A DNA stretch of 64,000 bases, from positions 1-64,000 of the forward strand of contig NZ_VFSD01000017.1 in NCBI RefSeq assembly GCF_014332515.1, in the 5' to 3' direction. This document shows, in pieces, positions 1 to 9,822 of this stretch. Below the pieces are notes generated by a model. That model was not told the DNA's origin. It was given only the letters and a program-made list of their open reading frames with translations, and ran no database searches. The translations under genes and the position numbers were made by a program. Within the stretch, counting starts at the first letter, position 1; each line of letters begins with the position of its first letter. Source of the DNA: Pontibacter beigongshangensis (GTDB taxonomy: Bacteria; Bacteroidota; Bacteroidia; Cytophagales; Hymenobacteraceae).

Positions 1-138
1 GTTAAGAGTGAAGAAATGTTTATTTTTAATAACCTGCGCCGGTCATTCATTCCCAAATCTGCTCATCTCCAAAGCTTCTAATTGAAAAATCAACCATTTA
101 GCTATCCCGCATTTAACAATCAACAACAAACAAGCAGC

Positions 139-188
139 AATTATTTGAATGAAAATAGCCCTCCGGAGCTTTAGCCGCTTCTGCTGCT
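139..188 (-). repeat. Dispersed intergenic element, copy 1
   Basis: Copy 1 of a family found 25 times here. Strand + is used for copies reading AGC-rich arm, CCTCCGGAGG palindrome, T-rich stretch, ATTNNAAT box, left to right; strand - for the reverse. This copy has an intact TCCGGA core, box ATTTGAAT and a GCT-rich tail. It lies just downstream of the PspC gene. Bases 61-138 hold the A/T-rich module (AATCAACCATTT, then AACAATCAACAACAAAC) that flanks several other copies. Confidence 0.85.
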
Positions 189-197
189 ATCATTAAA

Positions 198-2759
198 CTA
201 CATTCTTTTGATCTTGCCAGCGCCAGACACATCGGTGGACAAATAGCCAGGGGTGCCGCTGTAGGTGATGGAACTTCCGCCGGAGGCTTCGGCTTTTAGG
301 TGGCGGTTTGCGTGGATCTCTGCCTTGCTGGCACCGGATGCCTCTATGTCGATTTGTCCGGCTTTGCAACTGGCAGCGTTTAGCTTGCTGGCTCCAGATA
401 AATCGAGGTGTAACCGGTTTGCCTGTCCGGTTAGGGTGGTGCTGGAGGCTCCCGAAATGTCGAGGTTCACGCGGTTTGCCTGTAGATGGATCAACGATTT
501 GGTGGCTCCGGCTATGGCAAGGTCCAGCGTGTTGACCTCCAGCCTGCCGATATCTGCTTTCAAGGCGCCGCTTAACTCCAGCCTGCGTAAGTCAGGCACC
601 GTGATCAGAATAAGCACCGGATCGCTGTCTTCAAAGATATTGAAATATTTTTGACGTGGCTCAATAACCAATTCCCGGCGGCTGTTGGTCACCGTCAGTT
701 TCTCGAGGTCTTCCTCTTCGGCATGAATCTGCACGTCATAGTCACTGCCCTGCTTAATTTGAAGGTGGTAGTTTCCTGATATTTTAATTTTGTCGAAATC
801 TTTTTCGTTGTAAGTGCTCACGTGGCTGCTGTAGCGGTCCAGGGCCAGGAGCACACTTCCTGCGGCACCCGTTGTTTCTGAGGCGCTGGCCAGCGAATAG
901 TCAGCAGCATCTGCGGTGTTCAGGGTATCAGCATCGCAGGTGAGGCAGGCCAGGTAATCGCCTTTGGCCTGCCAGGTGTTACGCAGGATCTTGTCGCGGC
1001 TGTACTCAACCTCAAAGAGGGAACTGGGCAACATCCTCAGGAAACTCCTGGTTAACCGCAGGGGCTTGTCCTGCGGAATCAGCAATGTCAGGTTTAGCTC
1101 CTGATCGCGGAGGGCAGCCCCTTTTTTGAATTCATAGCTGTTGTCGAATCGCAGCACCGAGTCTCGCTGTACCACCGCGTAAGTTATCATCTGGGCGTTG
1201 CGCTTGGCGTCGGCTTCGTTTCTGCCTTTGGCTGTTACCCGCTGAATTACCTCCAGGTTATTTCCGGTGTGGCTCTTTATGCCTGCTATAGAGAGGTGCT
1301 GGTAGTCGAGGTTGGTATTGTAGGCGTCCAGCGTAAGGGTAGGATAGGCCGCAACATCAAACTGCTTCACAACTTCGTGTTCACCGGTGCGCATAAAGTT
1401 TTGGCTGTAGATTACAATCACGGCTACAAGCGAGAACAGGCTTATGAGCCACACCCCAAACAGCGACCAGCCTACTGTGGCGCGCAGCAGAAAGTGCTTC
1501 GAGAGCAGTCCTATGGCCAAGAGCATCAGAAAAATTGCTGGTATAAGGCCTACCAGAAAACCTGCCACCAGTCCGAGCCGGGGAAAGCCCTCCATGAGCA
1601 GGGAGGCCGGGTAAGCGCCTAACATAAAATTCTCGGGTTCATGTATCAGCCCCATCGACACGAACAACGAGGTAAACAGCGCAATGGCGATGCCGATGGA
1701 GATGACCAATAGAATAATGCCGGCCCCTACTCTGATCAGGCTGATCAGGAACAGGAAGATGGGGCCAAGCACCGAGCTTAAAAAGTGAACGAGCTGCGAC
1801 AGCAGATGGAACGGAAACAGGAGTACCTTGGCTGTAGTGCTGTCTTTGCTGAACTGGTCCTTCAGGTTCAGGTTGTCTTTTAGCGACTGCTCTATGCCCG
1901 ACAGCGTAACCGGGTTTCCCTGCATCTGCATCTTTTCGGTAAGGGTAGTTGCTTCCGGCACCACAATCCAGAGAATAATGTAGAGCATAATGCCTGCCCC
2001 GCCAATCAGGATCGAGAGCAGGAAAAGCACGCGTACCACTGTGGCATCTACACCGAAGAACAGGGCGATCCCGCTTGCCACGCCGCCCAGTTTTTTGTCT
2101 AGGGGGTCCCGGAAAAGCCGCTTCACGCTTACTTCGGGCAGGTTATAATTTACAGGCAGCGCAATCCAAAGCCCGATGTAAACAAAAAGTCCGCCCACCG
2201 AGAAGGTGAAATTGCTATTGTCCCAGAAAATGGTGCTGGTAAACGAAACGCCGAACACCAGCAAAATGAACAGCAGCCTGATCCAGATCGGGTCCACGTT
2301 CAGGTAGTTGGCAATGCCGGCAGCTACGCCACTGATCATTTTCCTGGACATGTCCCGGGTTAGCTTCTTTGGGCCGTGCATGGCCTGGTCGTAAAAAGAA
2401 GCGCCTGCCCCTGCCGTAGCGGCACCTCCTGTTTCGCCGGAGGCGGCATTATAGCCGCTACCGGTGCCATGGCTTTGGTGCTCTTCCTCCACCGGGTCGG
2501 CCTCAAAATCTGTCACATTACCCATCTGCGTAATCAGTGCTTCCACGTCCGCCAGCGAGATAACCTGCTTTAACGGCGTCAGGCGCGCCGAGAAAATCTC
2601 TGCAATCCGGGCTTCTATGTCGGCCACGATCTCGTCGTGCCCTTCGTAGTTGGAAAAGTATGTTTTTATGGAATCGAGGTAGCGGCTAAGCAGCTCGTAA
2701 CCGTCCTCTTCTATATGAAAGAGGACGCCCTGCAGGTTTATGCTTATGTTCTTTTTCAT
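198..2759 (-). CDS. PspC-domain membrane protein with C-terminal DUF2807 (GIN) domain
   Basis: Inner-membrane protein of 853 residues of the type common in Bacteroidota beside PadR regulators; the exact role is unknown, envelope stress being the usual guess from PspC of the phage-shock system. A conserved N-terminal segment (about 1-90) is followed by a Gly/Ala-rich linker and two PspC modules (about 128-200 and 212-270), each with a GGVASGIA-like motif before hydrophobic helices. More membrane segments lie at about 315-370 and 398-457. The C-terminal third (about 655-853) is a DUF2807 beta-helix domain with repeated DLSGAS-type turns, expected outside the cytoplasm. The start overlaps the PadR stop by four bases (ATGA), so the two genes are translationally coupled. 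Confidence 0.9.
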   Translation of the reverse strand: MKKNISINLQGVLFHIEEDGYELLSRYLDSIKTYFSNYEGHDEIVADIEARIAEIFSARLTPLKQVISLADVEALITQMGNVTDFEADPVEEEHQSHGTGSGYNAASGETGGAATAGAGASFYDQAMHGPKKLTRDMSRKMISGVAAGIANYLNVDPIWIRLLFILLVFGVSFTSTIFWDNSNFTFSVGGLFVYIGLWIALPVNYNLPEVSVKRLFRDPLDKKLGGVASGIALFFGVDATVVRVLFLLSILIGGAGIMLYIILWIVVPEATTLTEKMQMQGNPVTLSGIEQSLKDNLNLKDQFSKDSTTAKVLLFPFHLLSQLVHFLSSVLGPIFLFLISLIRVGAGIILLVISIGIAIALFTSLFVSMGLIHEPENFMLGAYPASLLMEGFPRLGLVAGFLVGLIPAIFLMLLAIGLLSKHFLLRATVGWSLFGVWLISLFSLVAVIVIYSQNFMRTGEHEVVKQFDVAAYPTLTLDAYNTNLDYQHLSIAGIKSHTGNNLEVIQRVTAKGRNEADAKRNAQMITYAVVQRDSVLRFDNSYEFKKGAALRDQELNLTLLIPQDKPLRLTRSFLRMLPSSLFEVEYSRDKILRNTWQAKGDYLACLTCDADTLNTADAADYSLASASETTGAAGSVLLALDRYSSHVSTYNEKDFDKIKISGNYHLQIKQGSDYDVQIHAEEEDLEKLTVTNSRRELVIEPRQKYFNIFEDSDPVLILITVPDLRRLELSGALKADIGRLEVNTLDLAIAGATKSLIHLQANRVNLDISGASSTTLTGQANRLHLDLSGASKLNAASCKAGQIDIEASGASKAEIHANRHLKAEASGGSSITYSGTPGYLSTDVSGAGKIKRM

Positions 2760-3100
2760 GATTCCTGTGTTTTCTTGTTTTGGATGATGTGTTCAGTTGA
2801 TGCTACCAGATCGCGCCATGTTTCCCGCAGCTGCTCCAGAAATGCGCGGCCGGTCTCGGTGAGGGTGTAATACTTGCGGGGTGGCCCGGAGGAGGACTCT
2901 ACCCAGTTGTAGTCCAGGAGGGAGGCATTTTTGAGGCGGGTAAGCAGTGGGTACAGTGTTCCTTCCACCACTATCATCCTGGCTGCTGTCAGCTCCTCCA
3001 GCATATCCGAGGCATAAACCTCCCCCCGAGAAATGATTTCCAGAATACAGAATTCCAGAATTCCCTTCCGCATCTGCACTTGTGTGTTCTCTACTTTCAT
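2756..3100 (-). CDS. PadR-family transcriptional regulator
   Basis: Small winged-helix DNA-binding repressor, about 114 residues from the preferred start. It has the PadR pattern: MRKGILEFCILEII, a recognition region ending in VEGTLYPLLTRL, and a wing with SGPPRKYYTLTETG. The open frame extends 54 bases further upstream, but that extension runs through the promoter at 3124-3154, so the start at 3100 (MKVENTQ) is chosen. It is the first gene of a two-gene unit with the PspC protein. PadR proteins usually repress their own operon; autoregulation is inferred here. Confidence 0.88.
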   Translation of the reverse strand: MKVENTQVQMRKGILEFCILEIISRGEVYASDMLEELTAARMIVVEGTLYPLLTRLKNASLLDYNWVESSSGPPRKYYTLTETGRAFLEQLRETWRDLVASTEHIIQNKKTQES

Positions 3101-3123
3101 GATGCTACTGGTTAATCGATTAG

Positions 3124-3154
3124 CAAATATAATGAAAGGTACTATGTAACGCAA
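3124..3154 (-). promoter_or_regulatory. Bacteroidota-type promoter of the padR-pspC unit
   Basis: On the minus strand TTG (3154-3152) is followed after 20 bases by TATATTTG (3131-3124), matching the TTG / TAnnTTTG consensus. The ATG at 3100 lies 23 bases after the -7 element. Confidence 0.6.
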
Positions 3155-3228
3155 GGTACTGTATGTAATTTTATTGAATTATTTTCACGTTCAGTGTTTT
3201 GTTAAAAAGGATTGTTCACATTAATGAG

Positions 3229-3236
3229 TAAATTTG
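3229..3236 (+). promoter_or_regulatory. Possible -7 element for the PorV-like gene
   Basis: TAAATTTG fits the TAnnTTTG consensus but no TTG sits at the usual distance upstream. It would give a leader of about 130 bases before the start at 3373. Confidence 0.25.
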
Positions 3237-3372
3237 CCTAAAATAAAGTCTGCCATTTGTCAACTAATTAGCCTTGGGAGGTGTTACAGTTGCAATTTTA
3301 GGATGATGAAGCCGTTTCAAATGTGATTCATTCCGCCCGGAAGCATAGAATACTAAACCTGTACCTGCCTAT

Positions 3373-4470
3373 ATGTTTAAATTTACCCTGAAGTGTTTTT
3401 TTGTAGTCTTGTGTGGCTGGAGCTGGACCTCTGCACAGGCACAAGTTTCTACTCCCAAGTACAGCAATGAATTCCTGAATATTGGTATCGGAGCCCGTGC
3501 CCTGGGTATGGGCAACGTGCAGGCTGCCCTTGCCGACGATGCCACGGCTGGCTACTGGAACCCGGCTGGCCTGTTGCGCATGCCCAACCGGTACAATGTT
3601 GCCCTGATGCACTCTGAGCTGTTTGCCGGAATTGCCAAAAACGACTATGCGAGCTTTGCCATGGGCCTCGATAGCACCAGCACCCTGGCCCTGTCAGTTA
3701 TCAGGCTGGGGGTAGATGACATTGCCGATACCAGGAGGTTGCAGAATGAGTTTGGCTACATCCAGTACGACAGTATCCGGTTTTTCTCGGTGGCTGATTA
3801 TGCCTTCCTGCTTTCGTACGCCAAAAAGAGCAACCTGATCCAGGGTTTGCAATTAGGAGCCAATGCCAAGGTCATTTATCGCAATGTGGGGGAGTTTGCC
3901 AATGCCTGGGGTTTTGGGCTGGATGCCGGCGCGCAGTTGCAGCGAGGCACCTGGCAGTTTGGCGTTATGGCCAAAGACATTACCACCACCTTTACCGCCT
4001 GGACCCATAATGTGGAGGCGCTGGAGGAGGCCTATCTGCAAACCGGCAACGACCTGCCTGAGAACACAGCCGAGCTTACACTGCCACGGGTGGTGCTGGG
4101 GGTAGGCAAAACCTTCAATTTCACCGATAAGCTAAGGGCTCTTGTAGCCACCGACATTGATTTTACCTTCGATGGCAAGCGCAATGTCCTGCTAAAGACT
4201 GATGTGGTGTCGGTAGATCCGCATGTGGGACTGGAGTTGGCTTACGCAAATACGGTTTTTATACGTGGAGGCATTAACAACTACCAGGAAACACGGAATT
4301 TTAATGGCGGAACTTCCTCACGGATGCAACCAAACTTCGGAGTAGGTCTTAAAACCAATGGTCTCAACATCGACCTCGCCCTTTCCAGAATAAATGACTC
4401 TGAGAGTAACACCGTTGCCGGGAGCAACATCTCATCTGTCATCGTATCGCTGGGCTATTCTTTTAATTAA
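3373..4470 (+). CDS. PorV/PorQ-family outer membrane protein (T9SS associated)
   Basis: Predicted outer-membrane beta-barrel of 365 residues in the PorV/PorQ family, related to FadL-like barrels. It begins with a signal peptide (about 1-23, ending AQAQ) and then has the family signature in pieces: GIGARALGMGN, ALADDATAGYWNPAGL. The C-terminus VSLGYSFN suits a barrel strand. In type IX secretion PorV works as a shuttle that presents substrates to the PorU sortase; PorQ-like paralogues are less well defined. The next gene, 24 bases downstream, is a PorU2-like protease, so the two are probably co-transcribed and act together. Whether this is the main PorV of the organism or a paralogue cannot be decided here. 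Confidence 0.85.
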   Translation: MFKFTLKCFFVVLCGWSWTSAQAQVSTPKYSNEFLNIGIGARALGMGNVQAALADDATAGYWNPAGLLRMPNRYNVALMHSELFAGIAKNDYASFAMGLDSTSTLALSVIRLGVDDIADTRRLQNEFGYIQYDSIRFFSVADYAFLLSYAKKSNLIQGLQLGANAKVIYRNVGEFANAWGFGLDAGAQLQRGTWQFGVMAKDITTTFTAWTHNVEALEEAYLQTGNDLPENTAELTLPRVVLGVGKTFNFTDKLRALVATDIDFTFDGKRNVLLKTDVVSVDPHVGLELAYANTVFIRGGINNYQETRNFNGGTSSRMQPNFGVGLKTNGLNIDLALSRINDSESNTVAGSNISSVIVSLGYSFN

Positions 4471-4494
4471 TCACAGTCAGGTATAACAGTCAAA

Positions 4495-7400
4495 ATGAGT
4501 GTTAATTTATTTGCTCAGCGGTTTTTAGCCGCGGCATTATTCTTTATTTGCGGGCTAGCGGACATTCCTGCCAGTGCACAGGCAGTGTATGGTAACGAGT
4601 GGATTAATTATTCCCAGCCATATTTCAAATTAAAAGTAGTTAATACCGGTTTGCACCGGCTGGATTTTAGGTTGCTGGACAGCCTGGGCTTATCTACCGT
4701 AGATCCGAGGCAGTTTCAGATCTTCAGGCGAGGTAAGGAGGTCTCCATCCATGTGGCCGGAGAAGAAACAGGCCAGTTAAATGCACAGAGTTTTATTGAG
4801 TTCTACGGAGAGCGGAATGATGGTGCCCTAGACCGGGAACTATACAAGAACCCGGCGCACCAGTTGCACCAATTGCATAGCCTTTACACAGATACAGCTG
4901 CCTATTTTTTAACCTATTCTCCGCAGGGGGGCAAGCGTATGCGTGTAGTTAACCCATCTGTTGACGGCCGGACGCCTGAGCCGTACCATTTGCAGAAGGT
5001 AACCTATGTAAATGCAGACAGGTACATTTTTAGTAAACCGTTTAATAATTATACCATGCCTTGGATGGATGTAGGAGAGGGCTACTCTTCACATTATTCC
5101 ATTAGTGCCAGAAACTATACCATAACGGGGGTTATAAATGTTGAACCAACGGGTCCAAAACCAATAGTGGAATATGGTACCGTCGGGGTGACGCATCTGC
5201 AGCAAAATTTTCATGTAAATGCACTTATAGGTACTGCTGCAAGGAGGTTAGGTACCTATAGCTACGAACCGTATTGGCCAGGTAAGGACAAGCAACAGCT
5301 GAATTTCGATGAAGTAAATGCGCAAGGGCGGGTTGTTTTACAGGTTCTGCCGGTTGCAGAACCCACCAAATATAACGCTATAAGCTTTGGTTATGCAAAA
5401 GTAATATTCCCGCAAAAATGTATTTTTACAGGGAATTCAATGTTTTTCTACACAGATTCTACAAGAACCGAGAACCCATTTTTTGAATTCTCTAATGTTC
5501 CCGGAAGTGTCGTGGCTTATGATGTGACAGATCCTTCCGATGTTTTACGCATAGAGGGGTATAGCCGGGGTACAAGTAAAGGCTTTGTTGTGCCAACTAG
5601 TTCAACATCGCATAAAGTTCTTTTAGCTAATACTACGCTTCCTTTTAAACCGGTAGGTAAACCAGAGCAAATAGGGTTTAGGCAAATTGTGCCCGATGCG
5701 CAAAATTATATTATCATCACAAATAAAAGGTTGATGAAACAAGTGTCCGGGACATCAGCAGCTGCTCCTGTGGAATTTGCCGCCTATAGAGCTTCACAGG
5801 CTGGTGGCGGCTATGATACATTGCTGATGCACATGGACCAGATTGTAGATCAGTTTCATTATGGAGAGTTTTCCTCCAATTCGGTCCGGCGCATGATGAA
5901 ATTTATGATGACGTCTGAGCGGCCAAAACATTTGTTCATTATAGGTAAAGGACTAAAATATGCTTCAGAGGAATATGACTGGACGTATTATAAAGGGAAA
6001 TTTGGTTACTACCATCCGGGCGCCCGGCATCCAAAGGTGCATGAGATGGATCTGGTGCCTACTGGTCTGGCTCCTGTTTCGGATGTTTTTTTTACAGCCG
6101 ATTTTCATAATTCCTCTTATGTGCCGCCGGTACCAACAGGTCGGTTGGCTGTAACCACGCCAGAAAGTATTATTCATTATCTTAATAAGGTAAAAGAGTA
6201 TGAAGCCCTCCCCGAAACGCTGCCATGGCGAAAAAACATATTGCAATTAGGTGGCGGAAAGCTCACAGGTGAGATCACACAGATATCCTCTTATCTTCGG
6301 AATTACGCGCAGATTGCGCAAGGCCCTCTTCTGGGTGCCAACGTGATAGAAAAATATCGCCAGAACGTGAGCGAGGTGGTAGAAACAATCAACGTGTCGG
6401 AGGAGGTTAACACAGGCCTATCGCTTATAACGTTTTTTGGGCACAGCTCTCCCGGAACAACCGACCTGGACATTGGGTTTGTGTCTAGTTCTGTATTAGG
6501 CTACCGAAATAAAGGTAAATACCCAATTATGATCATGAACGGATGTAATGCAGGAGATGCCTTTACTCCCGGAAATATTTCTTTTGGGGAAGATTGGTTA
6601 CATACCCCTGATAGGGGAGCCATCGCTTTTTTGGCGCACGCAGGGTTAGGATATCCGAACTTTCTTAACTTGTATACTTCCAATTTTTATTCTACTGCTT
6701 TTCAGAATCCTGAGTTTTATGGAAAATCACTTGGTCAGATACAGCAGGAAACCATAAGGAGAGTTGGTAGTGCCAGTACCAGCGACCTGGCCGTGGCCAT
6801 GATGACGCAATTTGTGCTGCAGGGCGACCCTGCCGTAAGGCCCTATTCGCCTCCCAAACCGGATTACCAGTTTGTGGATGGAGAAGTAGCGATACAAGCT
6901 GCAGATGGAGCTGTGCTGACTGCCGCAACTGAGGAGTTTATAATTGATTTAGGTGTGAATAACCTGGGCAAGGCTTTACCGGATTCCATCTACGTATCGG
7001 TAAAAAGAACCTTGTCTGATAATACCACCCTGCTGATCGATTCGATCAAGGTAAAGCCCATTTTAAAGAAAGACCGGATTCAGCTTGCCTTGGATAACAA
7101 GGACGTATCCGCTATGGGCATGAACTCGTTTGAAGTTACCCTGGATCCTGAAAATTTGATAGAGGAACTGGATAAAGAGAACAATGTGGTGCGGTTCCAG
7201 CACTTTTTTCCGCTCAGTGGCCTGCTGGTGCTAAGCCCGGAGGAATATGGTGTGGTAAACGCAAACAAAGTGAGGCTTACCATACAAGCAACCGATCAGG
7301 AAAATAAAGGCAAAGGATATTTCTTTGAAGCAGACACCACCAGAGCCTTTAACAGCAGCCTTAAACAGACACATACTGTTCAGAGCAGCATGCTGCCAAG

Positions 7401-9534
7401 CTGGGAGGTTACCTTGCCTAACATCGGCGGTGGCAGTGACAGTACTGTATTTTACTGGCGTGCCCGTTTTCAGCATTACGAAGCTGGTGAAGACACACTC
7501 TGGGCAGCCAGTTCGTTTCGGTATGTGCCTGGTAACTTTAAAGGCTGGTCGCAAAGCCATTTTGGGCAGTTTGATAAGGCTGTAACAACGGACATAGAGA
7601 ATAAAGGCGACGAAACACTTACCTGGGAGTTCAATCCCTTTCAATCGGTTATCGAAATAAGAACCGTAGGTGGCGATGTAAGATTTACCCCCCCTACTTA
7701 TGGGCTGTTTATGGATAATGCCTACGAGTTAAATTGTGGAAGCCCGCATACATCTGCTTTACCGCGCCTGTATTTTATCGTCTTCAGTGATATTACGCTG
7801 GAGAAGGTGGCTGATATACCAGGTCATGTGGGGTGTTCATCCACACCATATCTGTACGAATTTGGAGATTTAAGAACGGCTGCCAACCTGGCAAAAGTGG
7901 AAGCCTTCCTGAAAGCAGTTCCTGCGGGGTACCATGTAGCGGTGATGAGCATTAACAATGTGCCTTTCAGCACTTTCCCGGCCACGTTGCGGGCCGCGTT
8001 CAGAAGCTTAGGTTCTTCCCTGATCAATAACCTGCAGACGGGGCATCCGTTTGCTATGGTCGGGCGCAAAGGTGCTGCCCCTGGCACTATACAGGAGATG
8101 ACGGCTACAGAAGAAGACGAAACCCCAGCCACATCGCAAGCGGCTGTGTTGCGTGTCGTGTTAGAGTCGAGGAAGCCTGCCGGTACTATCACCTCATCCG
8201 TAATAGGCCCTGCCCAAAGCTGGGGCAGCGTTTTCAGCGACATCAAGCGTACAGATAGTGGCGACCAGTTTGAGCTTCGTATCAATGGTATTTCAACCTC
8301 CGGCGAACAGCAGCAGGTGGCGGTAAGTACTTCGGGCAGCTTGCTTGATCTTTCAGCTGTTAATGCGGCAGAATATCCTTATTTGCAGCTTTCTGTCTCT
8401 CTGGCCGACACGCTCTCCCGTACCGCACCGCAGCTCAAGCAGTGGATGGTGGAGTACGAAGGGGCTCCGGAGGGCGTTATCAGGCCAGACCTTGTAAAAG
8501 TAAGTGAGCAGATTCTGACTGAGCAGGCTAACAGAGGAACGATTGCGGTGCCGATGGCTTTCCAGAATGTGTCTGCTTATGCGTTCAAGGATTCGCTCAC
8601 GGTAGAGGTTACCGTAACAGGAGATGGCATTCAGCCCATCACTTCTAATCTTAAAATTGCGCCGCTCGAAAGCAACCAAACGGCTTACTTCAGCTATACC
8701 ATGAACACGCTGGCGCTGAGTGGCAACTACAAAGTGAGCCTGTATGTGAACCCGCGGCTGCAGTTGGAGCAGCAGTACTATAACAACATATTTGAGGTGC
8801 CGTTTAAAGTGAGCCCTAAACTGCAGCCCATCGTGAATGTGGCCTTCGACGGTATCCATATTCTGGACGGGGAGCTCGTGTCGCCAAGCCCGCTGATCAG
8901 CATCACGGTAAAAGACGAGAACAGGCACAACTACCTGCAGGACCCAGCAGGCATGTCGCTGGTGCTGGTGAACGAGGCTGGTGTGGAGACGGATGTGAAC
9001 CTGACGAGCAACCCGCAGGAGGTGCAGTATTTCCCGGCCGACGAGAAGAACGATTTCCGCCTGGAGTACAAACCTACCTTGCTGAGCAATGGCAAATATA
9101 CCATGGAGGTAAGGGCCCGCGATGTGGCCGGCAGACCATCAGGTATTTCGCCCTACCGGATAGGGTTTGAGGTGGTGAGGGAATCAAGTATCACCAATTT
9201 TTATCCGTTCCCGAACCCATTCTCCACCAAAACGAACTTTATCTTTACCTTAACAGGGGTAGAGATTCCGAGGGACCTTAAAATCCAGATCATGACGGTG
9301 ACAGGAAAGGTTGTGAAGGAGATCATGAAGGAGGAGCTGGGGCCTATCCGCATCGGCAACAACAAATCGGAGTATGCCTGGGACGGCACCGATACTTTTG
9401 GCGACAGGCTGGCTAATGGCGTGTACCTGTACCGGGTGGTAATGGGCCAGACAGAGGAAGAGATGAAGCATCGGGCCACCTCCGGCGATAAAGCCTTTAA
9501 GAACGGCTATGGCAAGCTTTATATCTTAAGGTGA
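4495..9534 (+). CDS. porU2: Putative type IX secretion sortase PorU2 (C25 gingipain-like protease)
   Basis: Very large (1679 residues) secreted C25-family cysteine protease. It has an N-terminal signal peptide (about 1-28), beta-rich N-terminal region, a gingipain domain around 430-800 with the catalytic pair His650 (FFGHSS) and Cys684 (MNGCNAG), long Ig/CARDB-like beta regions, and a C-terminal module (about 1565-1679) resembling a T9SS sorting or FlgD-like domain (FYPFPNPF, then NGVYLYRVVM). PorU is the sortase that removes C-terminal signals from T9SS cargo; PorU2 is a longer Cytophagales-type relative whose precise role is less established. Base composition drifts from about 40-42 % GC in lines sampled near 5.1-5.5 kb to 55-62 % near 8.9 kb. 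A strong terminator follows. Confidence 0.82.
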   Translation: MSVNLFAQRFLAAALFFICGLADIPASAQAVYGNEWINYSQPYFKLKVVNTGLHRLDFRLLDSLGLSTVDPRQFQIFRRGKEVSIHVAGEETGQLNAQSFIEFYGERNDGALDRELYKNPAHQLHQLHSLYTDTAAYFLTYSPQGGKRMRVVNPSVDGRTPEPYHLQKVTYVNADRYIFSKPFNNYTMPWMDVGEGYSSHYSISARNYTITGVINVEPTGPKPIVEYGTVGVTHLQQNFHVNALIGTAARRLGTYSYEPYWPGKDKQQLNFDEVNAQGRVVLQVLPVAEPTKYNAISFGYAKVIFPQKCIFTGNSMFFYTDSTRTENPFFEFSNVPGSVVAYDVTDPSDVLRIEGYSRGTSKGFVVPTSSTSHKVLLANTTLPFKPVGKPEQIGFRQIVPDAQNYIIITNKRLMKQVSGTSAAAPVEFAAYRASQAGGGYDTLLMHMDQIVDQFHYGEFSSNSVRRMMKFMMTSERPKHLFIIGKGLKYASEEYDWTYYKGKFGYYHPGARHPKVHEMDLVPTGLAPVSDVFFTADFHNSSYVPPVPTGRLAVTTPESIIHYLNKVKEYEALPETLPWRKNILQLGGGKLTGEITQISSYLRNYAQIAQGPLLGANVIEKYRQNVSEVVETINVSEEVNTGLSLITFFGHSSPGTTDLDIGFVSSSVLGYRNKGKYPIMIMNGCNAGDAFTPGNISFGEDWLHTPDRGAIAFLAHAGLGYPNFLNLYTSNFYSTAFQNPEFYGKSLGQIQQETIRRVGSASTSDLAVAMMTQFVLQGDPAVRPYSPPKPDYQFVDGEVAIQAADGAVLTAATEEFIIDLGVNNLGKALPDSIYVSVKRTLSDNTTLLIDSIKVKPILKKDRIQLALDNKDVSAMGMNSFEVTLDPENLIEELDKENNVVRFQHFFPLSGLLVLSPEEYGVVNANKVRLTIQATDQENKGKGYFFEADTTRAFNSSLKQTHTVQSSMLPSWEVTLPNIGGGSDSTVFYWRARFQHYEAGEDTLWAASSFRYVPGNFKGWSQSHFGQFDKAVTTDIENKGDETLTWEFNPFQSVIEIRTVGGDVRFTPPTYGLFMDNAYELNCGSPHTSALPRLYFIVFSDITLEKVADIPGHVGCSSTPYLYEFGDLRTAANLAKVEAFLKAVPAGYHVAVMSINNVPFSTFPATLRAAFRSLGSSLINNLQTGHPFAMVGRKGAAPGTIQEMTATEEDETPATSQAAVLRVVLESRKPAGTITSSVIGPAQSWGSVFSDIKRTDSGDQFELRINGISTSGEQQQVAVSTSGSLLDLSAVNAAEYPYLQLSVSLADTLSRTAPQLKQWMVEYEGAPEGVIRPDLVKVSEQILTEQANRGTIAVPMAFQNVSAYAFKDSLTVEVTVTGDGIQPITSNLKIAPLESNQTAYFSYTMNTLALSGNYKVSLYVNPRLQLEQQYYNNIFEVPFKVSPKLQPIVNVAFDGIHILDGELVSPSPLISITVKDENRHNYLQDPAGMSLVLVNEAGVETDVNLTSNPQEVQYFPADEKNDFRLEYKPTLLSNGKYTMEVRARDVAGRPSGISPYRIGFEVVRESSITNFYPFPNPFSTKTNFIFTLTGVEIPRDLKIQIMTVTGKVVKEIMKEELGPIRIGNNKSEYAWDGTDTFGDRLANGVYLYRVVMGQTEEEMKHRATSGDKAFKNGYGKLYILR

Positions 9535-9557
9535 TTGCCTGCAGATTCAAGTAGCGA

Positions 9558-9591
9558 AAAGAGGCTGTTCCGTTGGGGCAGCCTCTTTTTT
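9558..9591 (+). terminator. Rho-independent terminator after porU2
   Basis: AAAGAGGCTG (9558-9567) pairs perfectly with CAGCCTCTTT (9579-9588), followed by T residues, 24 bases after the stop codon. Confidence 0.85.
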
Positions 9592-9628
9592 ATGATATAG
9601 ATGTAAAAGGCCCGTTTGTATAGGTCAG

Positions 9629-9699
<71 letters not shown>

Positions 9700-9822
9700 T
9701 TTTAATGTGCTAATAAATTAATGCACTGATGTGCTATTTCTCAATTTGGAGATTTAGAGATGAATTTCGGGCAGGCTTTGAAACACACAAAGGTTCTTTG
9801 TCCTTTTAAAACAGCCATTCAT

